Assembly (NCBI RefSeq): GCF_013256625.1
Contig: NZ_CP053908.1
Span: 3,472,001-3,536,000, forward strand
Direction: 5' to 3'
Origin: Hymenobacter sp. BRD128
Lineage (GTDB): Bacteria; Bacteroidota; Bacteroidia; Cytophagales; Hymenobacteraceae
DNA length: 64,000 nt
The first letter of the stretch is position 1; the number at the start of each line of letters is the position of its first letter. The position numbers were made by a program, and so were the translations under genes. The notes beneath the pieces were generated by a model, which did no database searches, was not told where the DNA came from, and saw only the letters and a program-made list of their open reading frames with translations. Shown here one piece after another: positions 17,579 through 25,625 of the stretch.

Positions 17579-17791
17579 ATGTCAACCCACCACACGGAGC
17601 GCAATAAAGACTCGCAGACCAACAAGAACGAAGCGGGCCTGCCCGAGCATCCCAAAGCCGATGCCCTGCCGGCTGGCAACCTCGATGAGGCGACTGAAGA
17701 GCGCCTCGAAGACGAGGCCCAGGACGCCGGCACCACACACCCCAACCGCGGCCACAACAAGCCCGACAACGGCAAAGGCAGCTACGCCTAG
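17579..17791 (+). CDS. Hydrophilic microprotein with internal THPNR motif (70 aa)
   Basis: 70-aa protein rich in Asn, Asp, Glu, Lys and His. It shares the D-E-x-T-E-x-R-L ... A-Q-D-A ... T-H-P-N-R block with the preceding 57-aa protein, but continues for 13 further residues (Gly/Asn/Lys-rich, ending GKGSYA). Tandem paralogues are the simplest reading. A strong terminator follows at 17823-17848, closing the three-gene unit. No known family is recognised. Confidence 0.78.
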   Translation: MSTHHTERNKDSQTNKNEAGLPEHPKADALPAGNLDEATEERLEDEAQDAGTTHPNRGHNKPDNGKGSYA

Positions 17792-17822
17792 CCCCACTTT
17801 TCCTGCCGAAAACAACTGAAAG

Positions 17823-17848
17823 CCCCGTGCCTTTGGCCGGGGTTTTTT
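17823..17848 (+). terminator. Intrinsic terminator after the hydrophilic microprotein genes
   Basis: CCCCG and GCC (one bulged T between) pair with GGC and CGGGG around a TTT loop, followed by six T residues (17843-17848). It ends the plus-strand unit 16798-17791. Confidence 0.85.
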
Positions 17849-17882
17849 CGTAGGCTAGCCAGTTTACTTATTTCGATGTTTT

Positions 17883-18590
17883 ATGCCCCGTCGCTTTGCC
17901 GCCACCGACCTGCACGGCTGCCTGCGCACTTTCCGCTACCTCGTGGAGCAGGAACTGCGCCTGCGCCCCGCCGACCACCTGTATCTGCTGGGCGACTATG
18001 TGAACAAAGGCCCCGACAGCCGGGGCGTGCTCGACTACCTGATGCAGCTGCAGGATTTTGGCTACCAGGTATACTGCCTGCGCGGCAACCACGAACACGA
18101 GCTGCTGGCCACCATCCACGGCACGCCCAATGCCAATGACATGTGGAAGCTGGCCGCCGAGCGTGCGATGACCCTAGCCAGCTTTGGCGTGACGCGGGCG
18201 GCGGCTATTCCGGCGCAGTATGCGCAGTGGATGGCTAGCCTGCCCCTGACGCTGGAACTGCCTGACTTTGTGCTGGTGCACGCCGGCTTCGACTTTGCCC
18301 TGCCGCCCGCTGAGATGCAGCAGGATACGCACAGCATGCTTTACAGCCGCGACTTCGTATTTGACCCTTCACGGCTGGGTGGGCGGCGCTTGCTACACGG
18401 CCACGTGCCCACGCCCGCGGCGGAAATAAAGGAAAAGGTGGCTGCCCGCGCCGGGGCTATTGGCCTGGACGCCGGCTGCGCCTTTCTCCAAAACCCCGAG
18501 CTGCGCCACCTGGCCGCCCTCAACCTCGATAGCTGGGAGCTGCACCTGGTCGAAAACCGCGAAGACCCCTACCCTATTGCCAGGCGCTGA
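17883..18590 (+). CDS. PPP-family metallophosphoesterase (serine/threonine phosphatase-like)
   Basis: 235 aa. The dimetal site motifs are all present: TDLHGCL (GDxHG variant with Thr-Asp), LLGDYVNKGPDSRGV (GDxVDRG variant) and LRGNHE; a later VHAGFDFA and LLHGHVPT supply the remaining His ligands. Typical of small bacterial PPP enzymes related to diadenosine tetraphosphatase and PrpA. Substrate unknown. Its 3' end overlaps that of the convergent membrane protein gene by 17 bases. Confidence 0.9.
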   Translation: MPRRFAATDLHGCLRTFRYLVEQELRLRPADHLYLLGDYVNKGPDSRGVLDYLMQLQDFGYQVYCLRGNHEHELLATIHGTPNANDMWKLAAERAMTLASFGVTRAAAIPAQYAQWMASLPLTLELPDFVLVHAGFDFALPPAEMQQDTHSMLYSRDFVFDPSRLGGRRLLHGHVPTPAAEIKEKVAARAGAIGLDAGCAFLQNPELRHLAALNLDSWELHLVENREDPYPIARR

Positions 18591-19299
18591 GCTCCCTACC
18601 CGCCGCGGCTGCCGGCCGTGGCGGGTAGGGAGCCACCAGCAGATGCTGCAGGGCCGCCACGTGCGCGAGCAGCACAAGCGGCACGACTACGGCGGGCAGC
18701 CAGTTGAACGGAAAATACAGCAGGCCAACATTAGGCTGCTCAAAGGCGAAGCGCTGCACCGGCGAAGGCACCGACAACACGGCCGTCACCACGATATTCA
18801 GCAGCAGGCCCAGCCCCAGGATATTCCAGCCCAGCAGCGCCCGGCGGCCGATGCGCTGGCGGCGCACCAGGTAGTATACCAGCGGCGCGCTCAGGCCCAT
18901 CAGAATATCCCAGTTGCGGCCCTCAAACGTCATCAGGCGCGGCACCGCGCCGTGCACGTACAATCTGTACAGCACCAGCTCGACGGGGAGCCGCACCACG
19001 TGCAGCAGCGTCAGCACTTCGAGGCGCAGGTCGGCGAGGTAGGCGCGGCCCCGCGCCGTGGCCAGGCTAGCCAGCAGCAGCAGCACGGGCGGCCCGAGCG
19101 CGAAGGCTAGCCGGGGCGGCAGGCCCGTGGTTACGGTATAAAACCCACTCAGCGCGAGGGCGCTTTGCACCAGCAGCCACCCCGCCAGCACCAGGAGCGT
19201 GCGCCCCGACCGCTGCGCCGCGTAATAAAGCAGTGCTACCGCGAGGAGGGTGGTGAGGCCAAAGGCCACAGCGAGCGAAAGCGGAATGGTCGGGAGCAT
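18574..19299 (-). CDS. Polytopic membrane protein of unknown function
   Basis: About 241 aa with roughly seven hydrophobic helices separated by short basic loops (for example VVRLPVELVLYRLYVHG, YYLVRRQRIGRR). No catalytic motif recognised. The start at Met 19299 (LPTIPLSLAVAF) is preferred; an upstream Met at 19368 would add a Pro-rich non-hydrophobic leader. It lies just downstream of the Crp-like regulator gene on the same strand, so the two may be co-transcribed. Confidence 0.7.
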   Translation of the reverse strand: MLPTIPLSLAVAFGLTTLLAVALLYYAAQRSGRTLLVLAGWLLVQSALALSGFYTVTTGLPPRLAFALGPPVLLLLASLATARGRAYLADLRLEVLTLLHVVRLPVELVLYRLYVHGAVPRLMTFEGRNWDILMGLSAPLVYYLVRRQRIGRRALLGWNILGLGLLLNIVVTAVLSVPSPVQRFAFEQPNVGLLYFPFNWLPAVVVPLVLLAHVAALQHLLVAPYPPRPAAAAGRELSAWQ

Positions 19300-19384
19300 A
19301 AGCAAGGCGCTGAAATTGTCTGGCAAAGGAACCGGCGCCGCCAGGGGCCTCCGCTTGCCATTTGGCAAGAAATACGCGGGCCTG

Positions 19385-19966
19385 CTATTTCTGCGACAGC
19401 GCCTTGCGGATGCGGCTCAGCGACGTGTCCGTAATACCCAGGTAGGAGGCAATGTGCTTGAGGGGAGCGTGCTGCGCCAAATCGGGGCTAGCCCGCAGCA
19501 GGCTTTCGTAGCGGGCCGCGGCGGGCTCGGTGATGGTGGCCAGCATCCGGGTTTTGAGGGCCGCGAAGCCCCGCACGAGCACCGCCCGCCCAAACTCCCG
19601 AAACTCGGGGTGGCCGTGAAACAGGGTGTTGAGCTGCGCGAAGCTGATGCGCCAGCCGGCGCAGTCGGTGAGAGCCTGCAGATACTCCTGCGAAGGCGTG
19701 CGCTGAAAAAACGAAGCCACCTCAAACACCACTTGCCCCGGGCCATAAAACCCCGTCGTGACGTCGTGCCCGGCCGTGTCGTAGGCAAAGGCCCGCACCA
19801 AGCCCGCCTCCAGAAACAGGTAGTCGTTGCTGACTCTACCGGCTTCCAGCAGAAAGCTATGCTTACTGAGGTGCAGGTAACTAAACTCGGCTGCTATTGC
19901 CTCGGCCTGCCCCACCGTGAGCAGGGCAGTGCTTTGTAAGAAGGAAACGAGCATTTCTTGGGCCAT
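19385..19966 (-). CDS. Crp/Fnr-family transcriptional regulator
   Basis: 193 aa: an N-terminal cyclic-nucleotide-binding-like beta roll (about 20-120; LLEAGRVSNDYLFLEAGLVRAF in two adjacent stretches) and a C-terminal winged helix with the recognition region HIASYLGITDTSLSRIRK. The phosphate-binding Arg-Ser pair of true cAMP receptors is not evident, and no Cys set for an Fnr cluster is present, so the ligand is unknown. This short form is common in Bacteroidota. The downstream membrane gene may be its target. Confidence 0.9.
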   Translation of the reverse strand: MAQEMLVSFLQSTALLTVGQAEAIAAEFSYLHLSKHSFLLEAGRVSNDYLFLEAGLVRAFAYDTAGHDVTTGFYGPGQVVFEVASFFQRTPSQEYLQALTDCAGWRISFAQLNTLFHGHPEFREFGRAVLVRGFAALKTRMLATITEPAAARYESLLRASPDLAQHAPLKHIASYLGITDTSLSRIRKALSQK

Positions 19967-20028
19967 GCGAAAAAAGATTAACTGGTGAATGGCCAGCCAC
20001 TACGAAGAAACACTCGGGTGGCCGGTCG

Positions 20029-20036
20029 TACTTTTG
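20029..20036 (+). promoter_or_regulatory. glyA: Candidate -7 element for glyA
   Basis: TACTTTTG matches TAnnTTTG and ends five bases before ATG 20042, the same close spacing as at rsmI. No convincing -33 element is visible. Confidence 0.4.
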
Positions 20037-20041
20037 AGGCT

Positions 20042-21349
20042 ATGCAAGCCACTGCCCCCACCTCCGCCGTTGCCGCCGGGCGCGACACCGCCGTTTTCGA
20101 CCTCATTGCGCAGGAGCGCCAGCGCCAGACCCACGGCCTGGAGCTGATTGCCTCCGAGAACTACGTCTCCGACCAAGTGATGGAGGCCCAGGGCTCGGTG
20201 CTCACCAATAAGTACGCCGAGGGCCTGCCCGGCAAGCGCTACTACGGTGGCTGCGAAATAGTTGACCAGGTCGAGCAGCTGGCCATCGACCGCGTGAAGG
20301 AGCTGTTTGGCGTGGCCTGGGCCAACGTGCAGCCCCACTCCGGCGCCCAGGCCAACGCGGCCGTGATGCTGGCCTGCCTCAACCCTGGCGATAAAATTCT
20401 GGGCTTCGACCTCAGCCACGGCGGCCACCTTACCCACGGCTCGGCGGTCAATTTTTCGGGCAAGCTCTACCAGCCCAGCTTCTACGGGGTAGAGCAAAAA
20501 ACCGGCCTCATCGACTGGGACAAGGTAATTGACACCGCCCGCCGCGAGCGCCCCAAGCTGATTATCTGCGGCGCCTCGGCCTACTCGCGCGACTGGAACT
20601 ACGCCGCCCTGCGCCACGCCGCCGATGAGGTGGGCGCCCTGCTGCTGGCCGACATTTCGCACCCTAGCGGCCTCATCGCCAAGGGCTTGCTCAACTCGCC
20701 CTTTGAGCATTGCCACATCGTAACCACCACCACGCACAAAACCCTGCGCGGCCCGCGCGGCGGCCTCATCATGCTTGGCCAGGACTTTGACAACCCGTTT
20801 GGCCTGAAGACGCCCAAGGGCGACATCCGCCCCATGTCGGCGCTGCTCGACTCGGGCGTATTTCCCGGCACGCAGGGCGGGCCCTTGGAGCACGTCATCG
20901 CGGCCAAGGCCATTGCTTTTGGCGAGGCGCTGGGCGAGGGCTACACCCGCTACGTGCACCAGGTGCAACGCAATGCCCAGGCGCTGGCCAAGGAATTCCT
21001 GAGCCGGGGCTACGACATTATTTCGGGTGGCACTGACAACCATTTGATGCTCATTGACCTGCGCTCGAAGGGCCTTACCGGCAAGCTGGCCGAAAGCACC
21101 CTAGTACAGGCCGACATCACCATCAACAAGAACATGGTGCCCTTCGACGACAAGTCGCCCTTCGTAACGAGCGGCATCCGCATCGGCTCGGCCGCCGTAA
21201 CTACCCGCGGCCTGGTCGAAGCCGACATGACGCGCATCGTGGAGCTGATTGACGAGGCCCTCCTGCATCACGCCGACCCTAGCCGCATCAGCGGCGTGCG
21301 CCAGCAGGTGAACGAGTGGCTGCAAGGCTACCCGCTGTTTCAGGCGTAA
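20042..21349 (+). CDS. glyA: Serine hydroxymethyltransferase
   Basis: 435-aa PLP enzyme interconverting serine and glycine with tetrahydrofolate, the main one-carbon source. Seen: [11 protein letters not shown] near the N-terminus, GKRYYGGCE, the PLP-lysine motif [14 protein letters not shown], and [14 protein letters not shown] at the C-terminal side. ATG 20042 is chosen because family members begin a few residues before this point; an in-frame ATG at 19985 would lie upstream of the likely promoter. A large inverted repeat follows the stop codon. Confidence 0.97.
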   Translation: MQATAPTSAVAAGRDTAVFDLIAQERQRQTHGLELIASENYVSDQVMEAQGSVLTNKYAEGLPGKRYYGGCEIVDQVEQLAIDRVKELFGVAWANVQPHSGAQANAAVMLACLNPGDKILGFDLSHGGHLTHGSAVNFSGKLYQPSFYGVEQKTGLIDWDKVIDTARRERPKLIICGASAYSRDWNYAALRHAADEVGALLLADISHPSGLIAKGLLNSPFEHCHIVTTTTHKTLRGPRGGLIMLGQDFDNPFGLKTPKGDIRPMSALLDSGVFPGTQGGPLEHVIAAKAIAFGEALGEGYTRYVHQVQRNAQALAKEFLSRGYDIISGGTDNHLMLIDLRSKGLTGKLAESTLVQADITINKNMVPFDDKSPFVTSGIRIGSAAVTTRGLVEADMTRIVELIDEALLHHADPSRISGVRQQVNEWLQGYPLFQA

Positions 21350-21393
21350 AGCCGTACAAGCCGGCTAGGCGGCTGGGCCGTATAACAGTCGTC

Positions 21394-21498
21394 TGTCATT
21401 GCGAGCGCAACGAAGTGGAGCGCGGCAATCCTTCCTTGTCGTACTCCTGGCGAAAAGGAAAGATTGCCGCGCTTCACTTCGTTGCGCTCGCAATGACA
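21394..21498. repeat. Intergenic inverted repeat, 37-bp arms
   Basis: Arms 21394-21430 and 21462-21498 (outer end TGTCATTGCGAGCGCAACGA) are complementary with one mismatch. It lies between glyA and tatC. The arm sequence is closely related to the repeat at 1632-1720, which identifies a dispersed family. Confidence 0.92.
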
Positions 21499-21529
21499 AC
21501 AGATTATTAACTACTTCATTACTTAAGCA

Positions 21530-22414
21530 TTGGCTTCCCCCGCTCAAAAATTTCAGCAGAACCGCGCCGCCGCCGAAGGCGAAGCGGAGATGTCGTTTAT
21601 CGACCACCTGGAGGCGCTGCGCTGGCACATTATCCGGGCGGCCATCGCGGTGGTGGTGTTTTCGCTGGTCGCGTTTTTCAATAAAAATTTCCTGTTTCAC
21701 GACCTGATATTGGGGCCGTCGCGCTCAGATTTCTGGACGTACCAGACGTTTTGCAAAATCGGGCATATGTTCGGCTCGACCGACCCGTGCGAAAACCAGG
21801 TCAATTTCATTATCCAGAACCGCGAAATGAGCGGGCAGTTGACCATGCACATCAGCACCTCCTTCATCGTGGGTATCTGCTTGGCCTTCCCCTACTTATT
21901 TTGGGAGTTGTGGCGCTTCGTGAAGCCGGGCCTGTATCCGCACGAGCGGGCCAACTCGCGCGGGGCGGTGCTTTTCGTGTCGATTCTATTCGTTCTGGGC
22001 TTGCTGTTCGGCTACTACATCGCCGCGCCGCTGAGTATCAACTTTCTGGCTTCGTACACCGTCGATGCTACTATCCAGAACCAGATTGACTTGCAGAGCT
22101 ACCTGAGCACGCTCACGACCATGACCTTGTCGTGCGCCTTCGTGTTTGAGCTGCCCATGATAGTATTTTTCCTGGCCAAAGCCGGCCTCGTGACGCCCGA
22201 GCTGATGACGCTCTACCGCAAGCACGCCATTGTGGTCATTCTCATTATTGCGGCCATCATCACCCCGCCCGACATCTCGGCCCAGATTATCGTCACCATC
22301 CCCATTTTGCTGCTCTACGAGCTTAGCATTCACATTGCCCGCGTGGTGCGCCGCAACAGTGCCGCCCGCCTCAATCAGGAGCTAGCCGCGCAAAATGCTA
22401 AGCCGGTGGGCTAG
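21530..22414 (+). CDS. tatC: Sec-independent protein translocase subunit TatC
   Basis: 294-aa inner-membrane receptor for twin-arginine signal peptides. Seen: the N-terminal amphipathic motif MSFIDHLEALRWHIIRA, the FWELWRFVKPGLYPHERAN loop, and six hydrophobic segments ending with IITPPDISAQII. The initiation codon is TTG at 21530. Family members in this phylum are slightly longer than in E. coli, as here. No tatA adjoins. A strong bidirectional terminator follows. Confidence 0.95.
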   Translation: MASPAQKFQQNRAAAEGEAEMSFIDHLEALRWHIIRAAIAVVVFSLVAFFNKNFLFHDLILGPSRSDFWTYQTFCKIGHMFGSTDPCENQVNFIIQNREMSGQLTMHISTSFIVGICLAFPYLFWELWRFVKPGLYPHERANSRGAVLFVSILFVLGLLFGYYIAAPLSINFLASYTVDATIQNQIDLQSYLSTLTTMTLSCAFVFELPMIVFFLAKAGLVTPELMTLYRKHAIVVILIIAAIITPPDISAQIIVTIPILLLYELSIHIARVVRRNSAARLNQELAAQNAKPVG

Positions 22415-22436
22415 GCCCATCCGTTAGCACATTAAC

Positions 22437-22477
22437 CGAAAAAGCCCCGCCGAGTAGTACTCGGCGGGGCTTTTTCG
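22437..22477. terminator. Bidirectional intrinsic terminator between tatC and the convergent membrane gene
   Basis: A perfect 18-bp stem (outer GAAAAAGCCCCGCCGAG) closes on a five-base TAGTA loop. A and T tracts at both ends allow function in both directions. Confidence 0.93.
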
Positions 22478-22483
22478 TGCCTA

Positions 22484-23914
22484 TTATTTACTTGATTGAT
22501 AAGCGCCGGGTACGCCGGGCACCGGCTCGTAAGCCCCGAATACCTGGGGCAACAAGTGCCGCAGCTGGGGCAGCAGCTGATTCTGGTCCAGGATATAGGC
22601 CGGGGGGCGCGGGCCGAGGCTGCGGCCGATGTGCACCACGGCGGCGTACTCGTGGAGGTGGTTGAAATCGGCTTCGGCCAGCGGCCAGTCGAGATAAGGC
22701 CTAGCGGCGGGATGCGCGAGGTAGGCCCGGCGGTCGGGACCGAGCACCAGCACCGAGCGGCCTGCCGCCAAACGCCGGTAGGCGGGATTGAGCTGCGGGG
22801 CAAAGGCACTCTCGGGCGGCAGGCGCAGCAGGCTAGCCAGCCCCGGCACCAGGTCGCGGTAGCGCAGCACTACCACCAAACTCAGCACCACCACAAACAG
22901 CAGCTCGGGCAGCCAGCCCGCCCGGCCCGGCAGCTGCTGCCACAGATACAGCCCAAAATACGTGAGCGGCGGCAGCAGCAGCAGCAGCGAGCCGGGGGCT
23001 AGCCCGCGCCCCACCGCCAGCACCACCAGCGCCACCAGCAGCCACACCAGCATTAATTGGCGAAATTTGCTTTGGAACACCAGGCCCAGGGCGGTGCCGC
23101 CCGCCCGCAGCAGCGCCAGCAGCAGCAGCACCGCCACGCCGGCCAGCAGCGGCCAAGCCACGGCGGGTGGCAGGCCATCGGTGGCGGCCACGGCGGGGCG
23201 CAGGCCACGGTCGAGGTGCATGACGCTGAAATTGGGCAGCGCCCCCACGTACAGAAAAACCGTGGCTACCAGCGCGTAGGGCGATAAAAACCCGCACACC
23301 AGCAGCAGCCCGCTCCGAAAGGAATTGGCCGCGAAGATGAGCACCGCGAAAAGCCCGAGCAGCACAAAAAAGGCCAGCGGCAGGTAGCACAGCGCTGCCA
23401 GCCCCACCAGAAACCCCGCCCGAAACAGCCGGCGGTTGTCGTAGCCCTCGCGCGAAGTGGGCAGCAAGGCACTGAGTGCGAAGATGATGAACGTATGCCC
23501 GATGAGCAGCGGCGACAGCGTGTCGAGGTCGGCGGTGAGGCTAGCCACCACCAGGTAGGTGAGGCCCGCCAGGTAGCCCCGCTCGGGGTGCACGTCGGCG
23601 CGGTTGAGCACGGCATTGAAGCGCAGCGCCTGCACCAGCAGCAGCCCCAGCGCGGCAGCCCGGTACAGTAGCAGCGGCCGGCTCCAGGCCAGCTCCAGCA
23701 CCCCGGCGGCGGCGGCGGCCAGCGGCGCAGTGCCGTCGTAGAGGTCGCGGTAGGGCCAGGCACCGCCGGCCACACCCTCGCCCAGCACCAGCAGGCGCAG
23801 CTCGGCCGCCGACACGGGTACGCCCAGCCACAGCAGCGGCAGCCGCAGGCCAAGCACCAGGGCGAGCAGCACCAGCAATTGGGCCGGAAAGGAGCTTTTA
23901 AAAAAGCGAAGCAC
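22484..23914 (-). CDS. Polytopic membrane protein, possibly DUF6427-like
   Basis: About 476 aa with around a dozen hydrophobic segments rich in Leu, Ala and Val and a C-terminal soluble part (about 390-476) with GRSVLVLGPDRRAYL. The N-terminus (LRFFKSSFPAQLLVLL) and layout recall the Bacteroidota DUF6427 membrane family, sometimes compared with glycosyltransferase membrane domains; this is tentative. The likely start is GTG at 23914, since the in-frame ATG at 23971 adds a polar leader not expected before the first helix. No function can be assigned. Confidence 0.7.
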   Translation of the reverse strand: MLRFFKSSFPAQLLVLLALVLGLRLPLLWLGVPVSAAELRLLVLGEGVAGGAWPYRDLYDGTAPLAAAAAGVLELAWSRPLLLYRAAALGLLLVQALRFNAVLNRADVHPERGYLAGLTYLVVASLTADLDTLSPLLIGHTFIIFALSALLPTSREGYDNRRLFRAGFLVGLAALCYLPLAFFVLLGLFAVLIFAANSFRSGLLLVCGFLSPYALVATVFLYVGALPNFSVMHLDRGLRPAVAATDGLPPAVAWPLLAGVAVLLLLALLRAGGTALGLVFQSKFRQLMLVWLLVALVVLAVGRGLAPGSLLLLLPPLTYFGLYLWQQLPGRAGWLPELLFVVVLSLVVVLRYRDLVPGLASLLRLPPESAFAPQLNPAYRRLAAGRSVLVLGPDRRAYLAHPAARPYLDWPLAEADFNHLHEYAAVVHIGRSLGPRPPAYILDQNQLLPQLRHLLPQVFGAYEPVPGVPGAYQSSK

Positions 23915-23993
23915 AGTGAAAAAGTAATTTGGCCCCGCAAAGGTGCGGGCAGAACCCGCGTACTGCCTCAACTACCGGCTCTGGGGCTAGCGG

Positions 23994-24067
23994 GCAGTAG
24001 CGCGGACTTCCAGTCCGCGAGTTCGTAGCGCCCGCCTAGTCGCGAACTGAAAGCCCGCGCTACTGCC
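23994..24067. repeat. Nested palindromic repeat upstream of rbfA
   Basis: Outer arms GGCAGTAGCGCG (23994-24005) and its complement (24056-24067) enclose a shorter hairpin CGCGGACT/AGTCCGCG at 24001-24019. The AGTAGCGCG core recurs in the hairpins at 40810-40833 and 42750-42777. Confidence 0.75.
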
Positions 24068-24124
24068 TGCCAAACCGCTTTGCTTACTTACCGGGCCGCG
24101 CACGGCGCGCGTTGCCGGGCAGCG

Positions 24125-24132
24125 TACCTTTG
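24125..24132 (+). promoter_or_regulatory. rbfA: Candidate -7 element for rbfA
   Basis: TACCTTTG, identical to the rsmI element, ends 17 bases before ATG 24150. No clear -33 box. Confidence 0.45.
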
Positions 24133-24149
24133 TGGTTTAGCAAGAAGTT

Positions 24150-24584
24150 ATGGAAAGCAAACGACAACAAAAGATGGCTAGCCTGCTGCAGCAGGAGCTG
24201 GCCCAGGTGCTGCAGCGCGACCTGCCGCACCTGTTCAGCGGCGGGCTGGTGCCCAGCATCAGCACCGTGAAGGTGACGCCCGACCTGGCCGTGGCCCGCG
24301 TGTACCTGAGCCTGCTCATTGGCAACGACGCGCCCGAGCGGCTGGCGGCCATTAAGGAGCACACCAAGGAAATTCGCCACGCGCTGGGTAAGCGCATTCG
24401 CAATCAGGCGCGGGTAGTGCCCGAACTGACGTTCTTTCACGATGACAGCGCTGCCTACGCCGCCCACATGGACCAGGTGCTCAGCAAGCTCGACATTCCG
24501 GCCGCCCCGCCTGCAGACAGCGACGATGATTCGACCACCGACGTCCCGCGCCCGCGCCTGTTCAACCCTAAAAATGAGGAATAG
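24150..24584 (+). CDS. rbfA: Ribosome-binding factor A
   Basis: 144-aa 30S maturation factor with a KH-type fold. Seen: N-terminal helix ESKRQQKMASLLQQELAQVL, the strand ISTVKVTPDLAVARVYLSL and the late helix LGKRIRNQARVVPELTFFHDDS. The C-terminal tail after about 115 is acidic and low complexity. It leads a plus-strand run with a methyltransferase and an ABC permease; an rbfA-permease neighbourhood is common in this phylum. Confidence 0.95.
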   Translation: MESKRQQKMASLLQQELAQVLQRDLPHLFSGGLVPSISTVKVTPDLAVARVYLSLLIGNDAPERLAAIKEHTKEIRHALGKRIRNQARVVPELTFFHDDSAAYAAHMDQVLSKLDIPAAPPADSDDDSTTDVPRPRLFNPKNEE

Positions 24585-24634
24585 ACTTGCGCAGAAGCAA
24601 TTTCTATTTCTTAACTCATAACGCCTGATTACCC

Positions 24635-25444
24635 TTGTACTACGACCCGATTAAGCGCAGCCTGGGCAACGTCTTCAACCGCTCGCCGTGGCTGCGGCGC
24701 CTGTTTTATCACCTGCTCGACCTGCTGCTGCTGCGCACCTGGCACGTGCACCGCGAGCTGCGCCAGTGGGCGCGCGGCCGCACCCGCGAGCCGCTCAACA
24801 TCCTCGATGCCGGTGCCGGCTACGGCCAGTACAGCTACTGGCTCAGCAGCCTGAGCAGCCTCTGGCAAATCCTGGCTGTGGATGTGAAGGAAGAGCAAGT
24901 GGCTGATTCCAACAACTTTTTCCGGGCCATTGGCCGGCCCCAGGTGCAGTTTGCGGTGCAAGACCTAGTATTATATCAGGAGCCCAACTCCTTCGATTTG
25001 TCCATCGCGGTGGACGTGATGGAGCACATTCTGGAAGATGTGGAGGTGTTTCGCAACATCCACGCCTCGCTCAAGGATGGCGGCATGCTGCTTATTTCGA
25101 CCCCTAGCGACCAGGGCGGCTCCGATGTGCACGCCGACTCCGAAACGAGCTTTATCGAGGAACATGTGCGCGATGGCTACAACATCCACGAGATTCAGCA
25201 GAAGCTGCGCACGGCGGGCTTCGAGCGCATTGAGGCGCGCTATAGCTATGGCGAGCCGGGCCAGATTTCGTGGCGCCTCAGCATGAAATACCCGATTTTG
25301 ATGCTGGGCAAGTCCCGCTGGTTTTTCGTGCTGCTGCCGTTCTACTATGCCGTAGTTTTCCCGTTATGCTTGTTGCTCAATTGGTTTGATGCGCGCACCA
25401 CGCACGACTCCGGTACTGGCCTCATCGTAAAAGCCTGGAAATAG
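24635..25444 (+). CDS. Class I SAM-dependent methyltransferase
   Basis: 269 aa starting at TTG 24635. Seen: SAM-binding motif I ILDAGAGYGQYSYWL, motif II LAVDVKEEQV, and the acidic post-loop SIAVDVMEHILEDVE typical of the methyltransferase_11/23 group. A hydrophobic stretch near residues 225-250 (WFFVLLPFYYAVVFPLCLLL) suggests membrane association. Substrate unknown; lipid, quinone or small-molecule methylation are all possible. Confidence 0.85.
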   Translation: MYYDPIKRSLGNVFNRSPWLRRLFYHLLDLLLLRTWHVHRELRQWARGRTREPLNILDAGAGYGQYSYWLSSLSSLWQILAVDVKEEQVADSNNFFRAIGRPQVQFAVQDLVLYQEPNSFDLSIAVDVMEHILEDVEVFRNIHASLKDGGMLLISTPSDQGGSDVHADSETSFIEEHVRDGYNIHEIQQKLRTAGFERIEARYSYGEPGQISWRLSMKYPILMLGKSRWFFVLLPFYYAVVFPLCLLLNWFDARTTHDSGTGLIVKAWK

Positions 25445-25625
25445 GCTATCCGCACAAAGCCACTCTATTGCCCGGCTTTTACTTTTAGCTCTTGCCCGCT
25501 ATGCAACTAATGAGGAAGGTTGAAGGTCAACAGGAACAATGAAGCGCGCCTTGTGAAGCCGGAAGACTTACTAAACGACCAATGGCGCAGAGCCAGCTAG
25601 CCCGATTTTGCGTACAAGCCCGCCT

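Noticed and set aside
20000..21043. 347-codon minus-strand open frame
   Set aside because: Lies antisense within glyA, whose active-site motifs are unambiguous.
25445..25625. Short open frame starting at 25501 between the methyltransferase and permease genes
   Set aside because: Only 13 codons, no similarity, no ribosome-binding site. The gap shows nothing else recognisable.
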